Part shown: piece by piece, positions 36,843-46,898 of the stretch
How positions within the stretch are numbered: position 1 is the stretch's first letter
Layout of the letters: every line of letters starts with the position of its first letter
From: Enterocytospora artemiae
Lineage: Eukaryota; Microsporidia
Reading direction: 5' to 3'
DNA: 64,000 nucleotides
NCBI GenBank assembly: GCA_038659295.1
Contig: JASNGC010000002.1
Location: 434,001-498,000, forward strand
Notes under the pieces: generated by a model
The model's input: only the letters and a program-made list of their open reading frames with translations
What the model was told of the DNA's origin: nothing
The model's database searches: none
Program-made: the position numbers and the translations under genes

Positions 36843-39800
36843 TTATTGGAGTTTTGCAATTCTCTCATGAAGGATCTCCATATCCTCTTGAATATCCTCA
36901 TCACAGCCAAACTCATAAATTTTGACTGTAAAGTCGTTTAGATGGTTTTTAAACTCCTCTTTGTTTCTTATTTCAAAGATACCCTTGGAAAACAGAACCA
37001 ACGAGTTTTCAGTAAGATTTTTGAAATTACCTTTAAATAGGCTCTTGATAAACTCATCGATTGTTTCAACATTTGATCTTTGCGAAATAGGTCCTATCTG
37101 GCGAGAATAATCAATCAAATTAAAAAACAGATCGACTTGGAGTTCGTGGTTTTGTTTGGTGTCCTTGTCAAATATCAATCCCAGAATATTTTCAAGAGTT
37201 GGCAAGAAAAATCTGTTAAAGAAGGCTTGTGTCCCGTTTTTGAAGGATAATGTGAACAAAGAATTGAGCAGGGTTAGCCCATGGTCGCTTATATCCTTTA
37301 TGCATCCTAGGCTGGCCAAAACAGAATTCATGACGTTATCATAGCTTTCTGAATTCATCAAAAGCGGCAGGAAAATTGAATAATAGTCCAAAACCAGTAG
37401 ATTCATAAGCTTTAGGAATTCTATGGCAACCTCTTGATTGTTATCACCATCATTTACAAATTTGACCGAAGGAACAATAATGATTTTGATCAAAAACATT
37501 ATTATTGATGTGCTATTGTTTGTGACAAGTGCACAGATCTTTGATTGCTTATCCATTATTGTTTTTGAAAGAGTGATGATGGAAGCGTGAGAGCTGTTTT
37601 GAAAATCCACTAAAACAATTTCTGAAATGTTCTTCAGGAAATTTTCATCGGTTGATCCTTCTGCAATGTTTATAAACAATTTGAGAAGAACACTCTTGAT
37701 TATTGTTGAACTCTGGCTATTAATAGGAGCAATACCTCTATAATATTCTATCAAGGGCATGTGAATAGGGAAATTATGGAAAATTGTAGGAAGTATTCTA
37801 AACCCCAACGAGTACACTTCGAATAAATGGCACACTGCTTTCACACTAGAATAATCATTCAGGTATTTGGAATCAAAATTAACTAACTGGCTATCTGTCA
37901 GACAATCCAAGATTGTAACTACCTGAGTGTTGGAATCAGGGCGCACAGCTACTACTGTGAATAAAGCTTCTATAACAACTCTCTGCAGGTAAAAATCCAG
38001 GTGCTTCTTAATGCCAGGCAAGTCATACATTATGGAGTCAATAAAATACATGCCATTTTTCTTAAAATAAAACTGTGATGGGCAACTTTCGGCAATCTTC
38101 TGGAAATTGTCACAAACCATCTCCTTGATCCCTTCATAATCCTCCTCCATAAATTCAAACAGTTTTTTAATCACCACATACAGAAACTCAGCATTGAAAC
38201 GGAGGAATCGGTTATACTGGCCAATAATAAATATGATATTTGATGCGACAATAGCCTTTTCGTCTCTTTGATGCCTTATCTCACAAATAGTCAGGAGTGA
38301 CTTAATAATGAAAACAAAAAAATCCTTTTCCGTCTCCTCTTCAAGTGCATTAGCAATCGAACCGACTGTCCAACACAATCTATTTAGATGATCGTATGAA
38401 TGGTTCGAAATGAAACTGTTTGGGGACTCTGTAGCACTCAAACTACAAAATTGAGAAATGCTTTTTTCCAAGTGGTTTAGCAGCTGTGTCTCCACACAGA
38501 AAGACAGGTAATAGAATGTGTCCTTCATCTTTCTGTAAAATTCTATTTCAGAAGTTGCAATATTCTTGTCCTTGATAATTTCACCCAGATCATTCACGAC
38601 GATAAACACCTCTTCTGGTCTTGGCATAGCAGAAATAAAAATCGGAATCATCGATTCAAGAATAAATGCATATTCTTTTCTTCTTTGTGGGAGTTTTGTG
38701 GGAGTTCTTAAAGGATATTCCAAGTAAAACTGCCTGATCAAAAATGCCCATGTATCAAACACGATGGAAAATACTGACAAATCCCTGATTCTAGTGATGG
38801 TCTTCAAGATCATCAACCCGTTCTTTGTCTTTTCTGACGGAAGCATAGTGAAATAATTTTGGTACAGTGAACAGAATACTCGGCTCAATGCCTTGACAAA
38901 AAGTTTTTCAGCATCATCAAATTTTGAAAATCCATTTGCAAGCTCTGATTCGCAGTCAAATTTTCCCAAATAAACCTTGAAAAATGCTGAACAGTCATCG
39001 TTTATTTTCGTGATCTTTTCCAGAACCACAGACTGATCAATTTCACTAGGTATAATAATATTCGAGGTTTTGGAATCTGTGGAACCATCCGCTGCAAACA
39101 AATCAACAACTTCTAGCAAGCATTCAAGAACCCCAATGGAGTGTGGAGAGTTGAGATGCTTCAGAATAATTTCAATAATTCTAGTTGAAAAAATAAACTG
39201 AGGCGGCATGGATCGACAGAACGAACAAAAGCAGCTCAAGCAGTTCTTCAATAAAATCTCATCCAACTCCTGGGTTTCCGAGTATTCTAGGATAAGCTGA
39301 ATGAACGAAAAAATATTGTGGTATTCATCCTTTAGAGTAGTTCTCAAAAGTCTCTTTTTGGCTGTTGTAATGTCTCCAGACTGCAAAAAGGCTTGCTCAT
39401 TAACCATCTTCAATATTTCAAGAGAGTTGCTTGAGACAGCCATAGATGTGGACTGACTTACCGAAATTAGATCTGTAATAAATGTAGGCCATCTCTTGGG
39501 CCAGTCTTTCTTGACAATGTCGACCAAAATAGAATTGAACTTCCTTAATATAATTGATGGACCTTGATTGGTAATAACATATGTGAAAACATACTGGCGA
39601 AGCCCATTTTTCATTTCCTCATCAAAAATAGACCATTTACACTTAACATTTTCCTCTAAAATCTGCAGGGCAATAAATTTTGCTTGCTGCGATGACGAAC
39701 TTTTAAGGATAGAATCAACCTTTGTCCAACTACTAGGCAATTCCTTAAAGCGAATCAAAACGGCCTCTGCCTCTTTTTTTTTCTCCGAATTGCTGGAAAG

Positions 39801-39869
39801 TGCAGTTTGTACCACTTGATCAAACAAAATAACATTGAACTCAGAGCTTGGGTCAAGTATATTTTCCAT
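36843..39869 (-). CDS. CRM1: Exportin-1 (CRM1)
   Basis: 1008 residues. The N-terminal IBN/Exportin region reads LPSSWTKVDSILKSSSSQQAKFIALQILEENVKCKW; the cargo-groove region has LNRLCWTVGSIANALEEETEKDFFVFIIKSLLTIC and KAIVASNIIFIIGQYNRFLR, a clear CRM1 signature. CRM1 exports NES cargoes with Ran-GTP. Cys529 lies at the position alkylated by leptomycin in sensitive species. The ATG follows ACCC directly. AATAAA lies at the stop, which is convergent with the preceding gene. Confidence 0.95.
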   Translation of the reverse strand: MENILDPSSEFNVILFDQVVQTALSSNSEKKKEAEAVLIRFKELPSSWTKVDSILKSSSSQQAKFIALQILEENVKCKWSIFDEEMKNGLRQYVFTYVITNQGPSIILRKFNSILVDIVKKDWPKRWPTFITDLISVSQSTSMAVSSNSLEILKMVNEQAFLQSGDITTAKKRLLRTTLKDEYHNIFSFIQLILEYSETQELDEILLKNCLSCFCSFCRSMPPQFIFSTRIIEIILKHLNSPHSIGVLECLLEVVDLFAADGSTDSKTSNIIIPSEIDQSVVLEKITKINDDCSAFFKVYLGKFDCESELANGFSKFDDAEKLFVKALSRVFCSLYQNYFTMLPSEKTKNGLMILKTITRIRDLSVFSIVFDTWAFLIRQFYLEYPLRTPTKLPQRRKEYAFILESMIPIFISAMPRPEEVFIVVNDLGEIIKDKNIATSEIEFYRKMKDTFYYLSFCVETQLLNHLEKSISQFCSLSATESPNSFISNHSYDHLNRLCWTVGSIANALEEETEKDFFVFIIKSLLTICEIRHQRDEKAIVASNIIFIIGQYNRFLRFNAEFLYVVIKKLFEFMEEDYEGIKEMVCDNFQKIAESCPSQFYFKKNGMYFIDSIMYDLPGIKKHLDFYLQRVVIEALFTVVAVRPDSNTQVVTILDCLTDSQLVNFDSKYLNDYSSVKAVCHLFEVYSLGFRILPTIFHNFPIHMPLIEYYRGIAPINSQSSTIIKSVLLKLFINIAEGSTDENFLKNISEIVLVDFQNSSHASIITLSKTIMDKQSKICALVTNNSTSIIMFLIKIIIVPSVKFVNDGDNNQEVAIEFLKLMNLLVLDYYSIFLPLLMNSESYDNVMNSVLASLGCIKDISDHGLTLLNSLFTLSFKNGTQAFFNRFFLPTLENILGLIFDKDTKQNHELQVDLFFNLIDYSRQIGPISQRSNVETIDEFIKSLFKGNFKNLTENSLVLFSKGIFEIRNKEEFKNHLNDFTVKIYEFGCDEDIQEDMEILHERIAKLQ

Positions 39870-40461
39870 GGGTAAAAAAATTCGGAGGAAAAATTAAGGG
39901 AACCTTTTGATATAAAATGACAACTGCATCAAGCCAAAAGTAGTACTCTCTCCAATAAGTTATTGAAAAGAGGTGTCATTATTTATTGGCCCGGATATTA
40001 AAATCGGCCTATCCTCGATTACAAAGATAACGAAATAGAGTAACTTATTTGGTAGTTGTACTCACAAGGAATATTGAAAAATGTGGCTACATTGTTGTAT
40101 TACCTATATACCCTATATAATAGGTAGCACTCTTTGCTTATCATTATTGTTGATCCATATTAGAGCCAAATATACATCTTTTAGATATTTAGTTTTTACT
40201 CTGAGGATTTGTTACCATTATCTGCAAAATAATAATATGGTTACAATCTTTTCCGATTGCATCAAGGTAATAATCTCCTAAAAATTATCAGGTATACATA
40301 ATTACCATCATCGCCATGGGATTTGAACAGAGCACAATAATATGTTTTTAATAATAAATACATCAAAAACCCCAAATAATAATATTATTGGCCAAAAATT
40401 CTTCATTTTTATTGATCAAAATTTCCAGAAATACGACTAAACAGATTACTTAACTCCTCAA
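39870..40461. other. Divergent promoter region, 592 bp
   Basis: AT-rich spacer between CRM1 and triosephosphate isomerase. It contains a 66-codon plus-strand frame (40081-40281, hydrophobic N-terminus, no start motif) and, on the minus strand near 40325, a lone B-box-like TGTTCAAATCC without the rest of a tRNA. Neither is convincing. Confidence 0.4.
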
Positions 40462-41493
40462 ATGAAGAAACTCTTGATAGGAGGAAATTGGAAAAACTGT
40501 AAAGATTTTACTGTGTTTCACCGTTTGATACTAAGCAAAAACTATGATAGAGTAGTAAAAAATACTAAAACCTTAGCCAAAGTCGATGTTTTTGTAGCAG
40601 TTCCAAATATTTGGATGAGGGATGCCGAAAAGCTCCTTGAATTCCCACTTGGAATACAAGATATTAGTGCATGTGATGAAACAGTTACTGGTGAAATATT
40701 GGCCGGTATGGTGAAAGACAAGGTGGCATATGCTATAATAGGGCATAGCGAGCGTAGGACAGTCTTGGATGAATCAAATGAAATGGTACAAAGAAAGGTA
40801 AGATGCGCACTGTCGAATGGAATAAGACCTGTTTTATGTATTGGTGAGAATATTCAACAAAGACAAAGCGACAATTTCTTACATTTTTTGAAGAATCAAT
40901 TGATTGGCTCAATACCAATGGGACTTGAACGAGCTTTATTACATCAAATTAATAAGAATATTGACTCAGTTAATGAGTCTGAAATCACTGATGCTAGATC
41001 AACTCCAGAAAACAACATGAGTTGTGGAATACATCAAAGTATTAAAAACAACTCTCCAAAAGACCAAACACCAAAGACTAGTTCACATGAGGATGCTAGT
41101 ACCCAGATTACCGACAAAAAACTTAATGAAAAAGCCTGTTTGTCGGAGAACTATCAGATTTTATCAGAAGTTCTCAACACCCATTTAAGCGATTCATATC
41201 TCGATACAATGGAGATGCATCTTGAACTGGATATTGCATATGAGCCACTATGGGCAATAGGAAAAGAGTCTGCTACTTTGGAGCAAATAGAAATGGTTGC
41301 TCAAAATATTAAGGAGTGGATGTTGCAATACAACATCAGAGGCCGAATAATCTATGGAGGAGCTGTAACCGACGAAAATGCAGAGAAAATTTTACGAATT
41401 AGAAACATCAGCGGTCTTCTCATAGGTGGAGCATCTTTAGACGAACGATTTATCAACATTTTAGAAATTGCAAGTAAAATTAGTGATAAATAG
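40462..41493 (+). CDS. TPI1: Triosephosphate isomerase with a ~95-residue internal insertion
   Basis: 343 residues against about 248 for the family. It interconverts dihydroxyacetone phosphate and glyceraldehyde 3-phosphate. Catalytic parts are intact: GGNWKNCK (Asn9, Lys11), IIGHSERR (His95), AYEPLWAIG (Glu261), YGGAVT and GLLIGGAS for phosphate binding. The extra residues (about 152-255) lie between helix 5 and the Glu-bearing strand, on the face of the barrel away from the active site, and are Ser/Asn/Asp-rich. The frame is continuous with no splice-site pattern, so this is coding. The start ATG has only CTCCTCAA upstream. Confidence 0.93.
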   Translation: MKKLLIGGNWKNCKDFTVFHRLILSKNYDRVVKNTKTLAKVDVFVAVPNIWMRDAEKLLEFPLGIQDISACDETVTGEILAGMVKDKVAYAIIGHSERRTVLDESNEMVQRKVRCALSNGIRPVLCIGENIQQRQSDNFLHFLKNQLIGSIPMGLERALLHQINKNIDSVNESEITDARSTPENNMSCGIHQSIKNNSPKDQTPKTSSHEDASTQITDKKLNEKACLSENYQILSEVLNTHLSDSYLDTMEMHLELDIAYEPLWAIGKESATLEQIEMVAQNIKEWMLQYNIRGRIIYGGAVTDENAEKILRIRNISGLLIGGASLDERFINILEIASKISDK

Positions 41494-41783
41494 GTTGTGT
41501 AGAACTGATCCCAGATTTAAAATGTGTTGCTGCGTTGGATAATCCGATATGCATTGTCTTAAAATCAGATTCTGGCATGTATTTGTTAATGCTTAGCATT
41601 AGTTTTTTCAGAGCTACGAATATAAATCAAATAACCCATAGGTTAAACAATAAATATGCCAGTAAAATGAAACTTCATGTGGTTTTCTCACCATATACGT
41701 ACCACATTGTGAATAGTTCTTAAATATCAGTAATTTATCTTTAATTTTGCCAAAATATTTTTTCCAAAATTTTTACACCCAAG

Positions 41784-41972
41784 ATGAGTATTAGAAAATG
41801 TGACTTTACAATGAGACCGATTGAGCCAAGGGACAGGGCCAGTGTCCAGATATTGTTGGCAACATTAGATAACAAGGGGTGTGCAACAGGCGAAGTGGAG
41901 GTTGTTAATGTTTGTGGAGAAATTAGAAGGACTGGAGAAGTCGATGCACTTCTGTCGGAAAGGGAGCTTTAA
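41784..41972 (+). CDS. RPS21: Ribosomal protein eS21
   Basis: 62 residues, shorter than the usual 80-87. IRKCDFTMRPIEPRDRASVQILLATLD and VCGEIRRTGEVDALL follow the eS21 pattern (P-R-K-C-S..I-x-x-x-D-H-A-S-I-Q, then C-G-x-I-R-R-x-G-E-x-D). The C-terminal extension is missing. It sits on the 40S head/platform near mRNA exit. The ATG is preceded by CACCCAAG. Confidence 0.92.
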   Translation: MSIRKCDFTMRPIEPRDRASVQILLATLDNKGCATGEVEVVNVCGEIRRTGEVDALLSEREL

Positions 41973-42038
41973 GTAAATATCTACTTGCAGTGTTGGTTTG
42001 CAAATTTATTGAATAATTTTTTTATTTTTTGGCCTCTG

Positions 42039-42689
42039 ATGGCCTCTTTCGAGTTGAAGTGCCCCGTTTGTAAGAGCGATTCGTTTCTGAATCCGAATAT
42101 AAAGATATTTATAAGTCCATGTTTCCATAAACTATGTGAGCAATGCCTCTACAAGATCTTTGCACATGGATATGCACCTTGTCCAGAGTGTAAAACCCAA
42201 TTAAGGCGGATAAACTTTATCACAAGCACCTTTGAAGATATGGAAGTGGAAAGAGAGCTGAAGATTCGTAAGCAGCTCAATAAGATTTATGAAAAACAGA
42301 TAAAAGCAATAAATGATTCCGACAGGGAGATTGGAGATGATGAAATCGTGCAGCACAATGATTGGCTTGAGGCATTTGAGGATCTTGTGTTTCAGCTTAT
42401 GGAACTAAAGAGCAATAGCTTAATTAATGCTAGAATTAACGAAATTAAAAGCGACAATTCCATCCTAAATAGTAAATTCAACATCAGAAAGCCTAGTGTT
42501 AGCGTTAAAGATCCCTTGGAAGAATCAGGGGCTGACTTCGGTATCTATGATGATTCAAGAGATTATGAAGTTCCTAAAGAATATATAGTTCCGGAAATAA
42601 TATTCAAGTTCCACGAGGGATGTGGTGTTGATAATGAATATATATTGTCACAAATTATGCGGCAAACGGACAAATATTTTGGCAAATAG
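42039..42689 (+). CDS. TFB3: TFIIH/CAK assembly factor TFB3 (MAT1)
   Basis: 216 residues. The N-terminal RING reads CPVCKSDSFLNPNIKIFISPCFHKLC...C...CPEC, followed by LRRINFITSTFEDMEVERELKIRKQL, the characteristic MAT1 sequence after the RING. A coiled coil and a shortened C-terminal region follow. MAT1 couples the CDK7-cyclin H kinase to TFIIH. Start at the ATG 42039 (MASFELKCPVC); the frame is open upstream from a non-ATG codon. The gene begins 66 bases after eS21. Confidence 0.9.
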   Translation: MASFELKCPVCKSDSFLNPNIKIFISPCFHKLCEQCLYKIFAHGYAPCPECKTQLRRINFITSTFEDMEVERELKIRKQLNKIYEKQIKAINDSDREIGDDEIVQHNDWLEAFEDLVFQLMELKSNSLINARINEIKSDNSILNSKFNIRKPSVSVKDPLEESGADFGIYDDSRDYEVPKEYIVPEIIFKFHEGCGVDNEYILSQIMRQTDKYFGK

Positions 42690-42760
42690 GATCAACACAT
42701 CGGCTTAGACTATTCTACGAAATCGATTGAAGGCTATTATCACTTGAATAAATAACTTCG

Positions 42761-43201
42761 CTAGTCCTTTTTTAAAAAATACGAGCCTATGTACTCTTCT
42801 GGGTTTGTGATAATTTTTCTTTTTTCAGAAGTATCCAATAGAGCAATAAAATCATCTATTGACATATCGCCTGATTTCAACATACCAAATCGTACCTTGC
42901 CCTTCGCGCCAGAATTGAAAGTATAAGGAAACATGATCCTTTTTGTTTCATCCAAGTTTCCAGTAAAACACATGTCAAAGTTCTGCTGATCACATCCCAT
43001 TTCTACAAACTCCTTGGGCATTTCGGTTTTGGAGGCTTTGTATCTAGATTTCAAATAGTTCTGAGTAATCAGATAATATTTGCCGTTGATTAAAACCAGC
43101 CTAAACTCATAAATAGAATACTTTTCGGAAATCCTTTGTTCTAAAGATCCCTCTTCAGAAGAAATATCGAGCTCAACATTGTAAAATGTTTTTATCTTCA
43201 T
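42761..43201 (-). CDS. Orphan protein, 146 aa, with ubiquitin-like N-terminus
   Basis: The first ~45 residues (MKIKTFYNVELDISSEEG...YSIYEFRLVLINGKYY) have the strand-strand-helix-strand rhythm of a ubiquitin-like domain, but without a sequence signature. The rest is mixed, with EYIGSYFLKKD at the end. No function is offered. No C-rich start block. It is convergent with TFB3. Confidence 0.5.
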   Translation of the reverse strand: MKIKTFYNVELDISSEEGSLEQRISEKYSIYEFRLVLINGKYYLITQNYLKSRYKASKTEMPKEFVEMGCDQQNFDMCFTGNLDETKRIMFPYTFNSGAKGKVRFGMLKSGDMSIDDFIALLDTSEKRKIITNPEEYIGSYFLKKD

Positions 43202-43380
43202 CAGCTTCAAGCAACGGCAGAAAATAAAGAAATTTCAGTACTCCAATAGTCAGGGTGGTTCTTACCAAGTAGTTGATGAGATGGAGTTGATTTCATTCGA
43301 GGCTGTAACATCCATTCGATCAACAAGATTCCTATAACATTTGAAATTGAAAGTTTGAAGACTTCTTTGTATCCCCATTT

Positions 43381-43635
43381 ATGAAGAAGCATGCAAGTAA
43401 AATTTTAGAAAGAGCACTGAAAGAGGTGGAAAAGTTTGTTGAGGATCAGAAATCCCCAAAGGAGAAGATTCATTTCAAAAGAAAGCAGCTTCAGTTTCTT
43501 AAAGCAGATGTCCATAGAGCAAAACTACCCTTCAGAAGATGCATGCTGAGTTTGGAAAGAAAAAAACAGAGAAGACAGACTTTGGTTAATAAGAGAAGGG
43601 ATCTGGGGTTGTATAGGAGAAAAGATAAAAATTAG
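43381..43635 (+). CDS. Small very basic orphan, 84 aa
   Basis: Highly basic and helical (HFKRKQLQFLKADVHRAK, ERKKQRRQTLVNKRRDLG), suggesting a nucleolar or ribosome-biogenesis factor; no family was assigned. ATCCCCATTT precedes the ATG, supporting translation. Confidence 0.55.
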   Translation: MKKHASKILERALKEVEKFVEDQKSPKEKIHFKRKQLQFLKADVHRAKLPFRRCMLSLERKKQRRQTLVNKRRDLGLYRRKDKN

Positions 43636-43997
43636 TACTACGGAGTCTTTCAAGTTTTGGCCCAAAGCTATACTATACCGTCTCTTTACTTTTACGAAAA
43701 ATAGTGCTTTTAAATAAAATATTTATCTGATTATCACTATCCGGTCTTGGGAAGCCTCTAGCAAGAGATAAGTGTGGTTCTGTATTTGGTGAGTGGTTGG
43801 GCTCTATAATTACAGGATCTATTATGTATAAACACAGTTTTCCTGATGTATTTTGTATTGCTCAATGTCTTCACAATTTTAACGTCCTTTCAAGTTTACA
43901 GTTTGAATATATTCAAATTACAGAAATTATCGGGAATTTTAATTCTAAGAAGTAACTTTTCGGTTTAGGATCAAAGCCTATATTTCACAGCCCTTTG
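43636..43997. other. Intergenic spacer, 362 bp
   Basis: No supported gene. Ends with the C-rich motif of the next gene (CAGCCCTTTG before ATG). Confidence 0.45.
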
Positions 43998-44555
43998 ATG
44001 ACTCTGGAAAACGTAAAAATCGAGGAATTAATAAGGGAAGTCAACAAATGTCATACCACCGAGCAGGAACTCAAATCAAAAGTATATTCTTTACAAAATG
44101 AAATCCACACAAAGCACAGTCAAATATTTGTTTTGAAAGGTGATCTGAGAAAGTTGCAAGAAGAGAATACCTTTTTGAAGAGTGAAAAGAGATCCCTTTC
44201 TGTAAAACATTCAAACAAGATTAAGCAATTAGAAACTGAAATCAAGAAGAAGGATCTTTTCTCTCAAACGTACAGAGGAACATCTAAGACGAGGAAGGAA
44301 GCCCTTTTTAATAAGGAAATGAATGAGTTGAGAAGGATCAACAGGATTTTATGTGATGTAATTAAGCAAATTGCCACAAAATTGCAGTTTGACGACGAAA
44401 CTATAAAATACATATGTTCTGTTGCAGATAGTCCCACAGATTCTGTGATTGAGGCTCTTATCAAAAATCTAACTGAGAGTACTGAAGATGACACAGACTT
44501 ATTTTCGACTAATCCAGATGCCTTGGAGAAAAATATTGATCAATTTTTGAATTAA
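43998..44555 (+). CDS. Coiled-coil orphan, 185 aa
   Basis: Starts MTLENVKIEELIREVNKC and continues as a coiled coil to about residue 85, then a second helix (KEALFNKEMNELRRINRILCDVI) and an acidic tail. Size and architecture suit a kinetochore, spindle or tethering subunit, but no family motif was found. The ATG follows GCCCTTTG. Confidence 0.55.
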   Translation: MTLENVKIEELIREVNKCHTTEQELKSKVYSLQNEIHTKHSQIFVLKGDLRKLQEENTFLKSEKRSLSVKHSNKIKQLETEIKKKDLFSQTYRGTSKTRKEALFNKEMNELRRINRILCDVIKQIATKLQFDDETIKYICSVADSPTDSVIEALIKNLTESTEDDTDLFSTNPDALEKNIDQFLN

Positions 44556-44624
44556 ATGTAGAGTACTGATTGAGGTATTTCTGTAGCATATAAATTATTT
44601 GATATTGTGGATAAAATTTATTTA

Positions 44625-45113
44625 TTAAATTAAATTTGTTGTGGGGAAATCTGTGAGCGTCTTCTTATATTTTTTGTCACTGCTGTACTGACGAATTTCC
44701 AACAATACATTATTATCCAATGGTTTATTCTTAGGTTCTGAGATTACCACATAGATACCCTTGTCCTCATTGTACTTACCTCTAGTAAGTATGGTTTCGT
44801 TGTCTTGCTCAAAAAAAAAGCTTTTGTTTGACAAGAATGTTGAGAATACTGCATTATTGGCATTCTTAGATGCACACGTTCTGTATTCTGGGCTGTCCAT
44901 GCTTCTACAGAGGAAAGAGCCCTCTTCACTTCTAATTCTATTGTCTCCAAAATAAATTTTCTCCTTGGATGAAATATCATCAATTTTTTTAATTTCCTTA
45001 AACCCTACATGACCATCTCCTATGCTCATTAGCAGTGTTGGTTCATGTGCCAAGGCAATAGTGTAGAAATCCCTTGAAAAAATTGAACCAACTTGGAGTA
45101 ATAACAGATTCAT
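44625..45113 (-). CDS. Secreted ricin-B-type beta-trefoil protein (lectin cluster 1)
   Basis: 162 residues from the ATG at 45113, which gives a signal-peptide-like start (NLLLLQVGSIFS); an in-frame ATG at 45155 is an alternative. The body has the short strand repeats and C-x-x-S...C-A-S-K-N pattern (FLCRSMDSPEYRTCASKN) of the microsporidian ricin-B lectin-like family, small secreted trefoils expanded in several species. The sugar-binding QxW motif is not evident, so carbohydrate binding is unproven. Part of an 8-kb group of such genes. Confidence 0.6.
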   Translation of the reverse strand: MNLLLLQVGSIFSRDFYTIALAHEPTLLMSIGDGHVGFKEIKKIDDISSKEKIYFGDNRIRSEEGSFLCRSMDSPEYRTCASKNANNAVFSTFLSNKSFFFEQDNETILTRGKYNEDKGIYVVISEPKNKPLDNNVLLEIRQYSSDKKYKKTLTDFPTTNLI

Positions 45114-45398
45114 TAGTTTTCCATAACTCGGGAATTTTATTAATTGATGTTTCATATTTTAAATTATTGTTTCAAAGAATTTGAAGCTGAAACATTGGAA
45201 ATGATCGAATAGTCGAAGAAAAGATATTGGGTTGAAAGCGTGATATTATTTCCTATAATCAAGCATAGAATATCTCCATCTTTAATAAGTCTGCGTTACT
45301 TCAAAAATTTCTGAATAAATTATTAAGCATCAGCATCCTATAGTCTAGAAACTGGGTGTTTAAGTAATAAACCGTAGATATTTTAGTATTATGATTTA

Positions 45399-45962
45399 TT
45401 AATAGGATTTAATATAACCCCCTCTAGTGCTTGAAAATGATGATGATGAAAATGACGACGATGATGATAATCCACGAGGTTTGCTAAAAAGAGTGTTATT
45501 GTCGTTCACCTCAACAGGACGCTTGACCATCTTGAATACAGTTTTATATTTCTGGTCGTCACATGCTGTCATAGATATGGGACTAAGATCTCCCAACAGA
45601 AGAGAGTAAGCGGCACAAGTACCATCGTTGTTGAACAGTTGAACTAAATCTTTGCCAACTGGGCGTAGAGACCAGTTCCTTCCCCAACGAATAAACTTGC
45701 AGGTTGTCATCTCGGTGTTGATCCATCCAAATGAACATGCCTTTCTATCTCCTATATTTATTTCCGTGCCCTCGATCTTGAATTCTGTTTGAAGCTGCTT
45801 TAATTTAACATGCTCATCCTTAGCCATGTAGAAGTCCTCACCATCAGTTGCCAATAAGTCTGTCGGGTTTATCACACTGTATAGCTGAAATGCCTGGGTG
45901 TCTTGGGTGAAACAGTCTACAGTGGCAGCATATCTTAGAAGATCAGAAATAATGGAAAACAT
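45399..45962 (-). CDS. Secreted ricin-B-type trefoil with Ser-rich tail (lectin cluster 2)
   Basis: 187 residues. A hydrophobic start precedes a trefoil-type body: KACSFGWINTEMTTCKFIRWGRNWSLRP, then LFNNDGTCAAYSLL...MTACDD, the C-x(n)-T-x-C and D-G-x-C-x repeats of the family. The C-terminus is a run of Ser/Phe blocks (about residues 163-180) encoded by a degenerate trinucleotide tract (45427-45472). Such Ser-rich tails can carry O-glycans. No C-rich start motif. Confidence 0.65.
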   Translation of the reverse strand: MFSIISDLLRYAATVDCFTQDTQAFQLYSVINPTDLLATDGEDFYMAKDEHVKLKQLQTEFKIEGTEINIGDRKACSFGWINTEMTTCKFIRWGRNWSLRPVGKDLVQLFNNDGTCAAYSLLLGDLSPISMTACDDQKYKTVFKMVKRPVEVNDNNTLFSKPRGLSSSSSFSSSSFSSTRGGYIKSY

Positions 45963-46234
45963 TTGTGTGCTATCAACATCTGCTTTTGACTTCTATTTCT
46001 GAAACTACAGTTTCACAATCACCCAACAAGTTTCAACTATTGAAACATTCGAACAGATCATATTTTAGTGGACCAACTTCGATTTTCTGCACAAACCAAT
46101 ACAAAACAGAGTGATCTTTGAAATTTGATAGATCCACACTTAATCACAATCCAGTAGAATTTGTGAGCGCAGAAGATCATTAGTTCTATTAATAATTAGT
46201 TTTATTTATCAAGGCATATAAAACATATTGACAC

Positions 46235-46762
46235 TTAAATTTCATTTTTACCAGGTTTGTCGACCTGATCGAATAAAAGTGGATTTGATGCCATATTGTG
46301 TTTTTCAAAAGTTTGTTTTGAAATAAACTTAAATATCTTCTCGGTTCTTTGTATTTCACACGATCTAAAATCTAATGTAACTCTATCTGAACCATCAAAA
46401 TGTTCTGTTGCAAACAAACACTTATTGTCCCTAGTGCGGATTTCTACCAAGTTGTCTGTATTAGATATTCTTTTAATATTCACAATATATGGACGTGGGC
46501 AGAAGCTTAATGTATCTAGGTTATCTTTTTGGCAGAGGAATCCCCTGATGGATTCAATCGAATATCCCTTAAAGCCTATTCTGTAATCGATCAAATGGAA
46601 TTCGTATGTCACATTACTTTCCTTTGCCTTACGGATATCAAAAACCCCCACCTTTTGATTTAAAATGCCAACAACGTTATATTTTCCATTAAATGGTTGA
46701 ATATAAAACTCATTTGATACAGGATAGCAATTTCCGAAGAGAAATAGCATCCAGGGATTCAT
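46235..46762 (-). CDS. Secreted ricin-B-type trefoil protein (lectin cluster 3)
   Basis: 175 residues from the ATG at 46762. The signal-like start is MNPWMLFLFGNCYPVS. The body has FLCQKDNLDTLSFC and KCLFATEHFDGSDRVTLDFRSC, paired Cys and the trefoil repeat pattern. Parallel in size and orientation to the two preceding trefoil genes, suggesting tandem duplication with strong divergence. No C-rich start motif. Confidence 0.62.
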   Translation of the reverse strand: MNPWMLFLFGNCYPVSNEFYIQPFNGKYNVVGILNQKVGVFDIRKAKESNVTYEFHLIDYRIGFKGYSIESIRGFLCQKDNLDTLSFCPRPYIVNIKRISNTDNLVEIRTRDNKCLFATEHFDGSDRVTLDFRSCEIQRTEKIFKFISKQTFEKHNMASNPLLFDQVDKPGKNEI

Positions 46763-46898
46763 TCGCACAAATAATCATTCAGATAAATACAGATGTTTCA
46801 AGGTATTTATTTTCTGGAAAAATCGAAACTCTAATTTTGCCTCATCATTACCAGACCTATTGTATGCTATAACTAACCTGATATTCTAAAGTATTTAT

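Noticed and set aside
40081..40281. 66-codon plus-strand hydrophobic frame
   Set aside because: AT-rich spacer frames often look hydrophobic; no start motif or family.
40310..40345. tRNA gene from a B-box-like TGTTCAAATCC on the minus strand
   Set aside because: No acceptor or anticodon stems can be formed in the flanking sequence.
41535..41723. Frame between TPI and eS21
   Set aside because: Starts at a non-ATG codon; its ATG version is 48 codons, without motif or similarity.
46058..46180. 40-codon minus-strand frame between two trefoil genes
   Set aside because: No signal-like features and too short to support.
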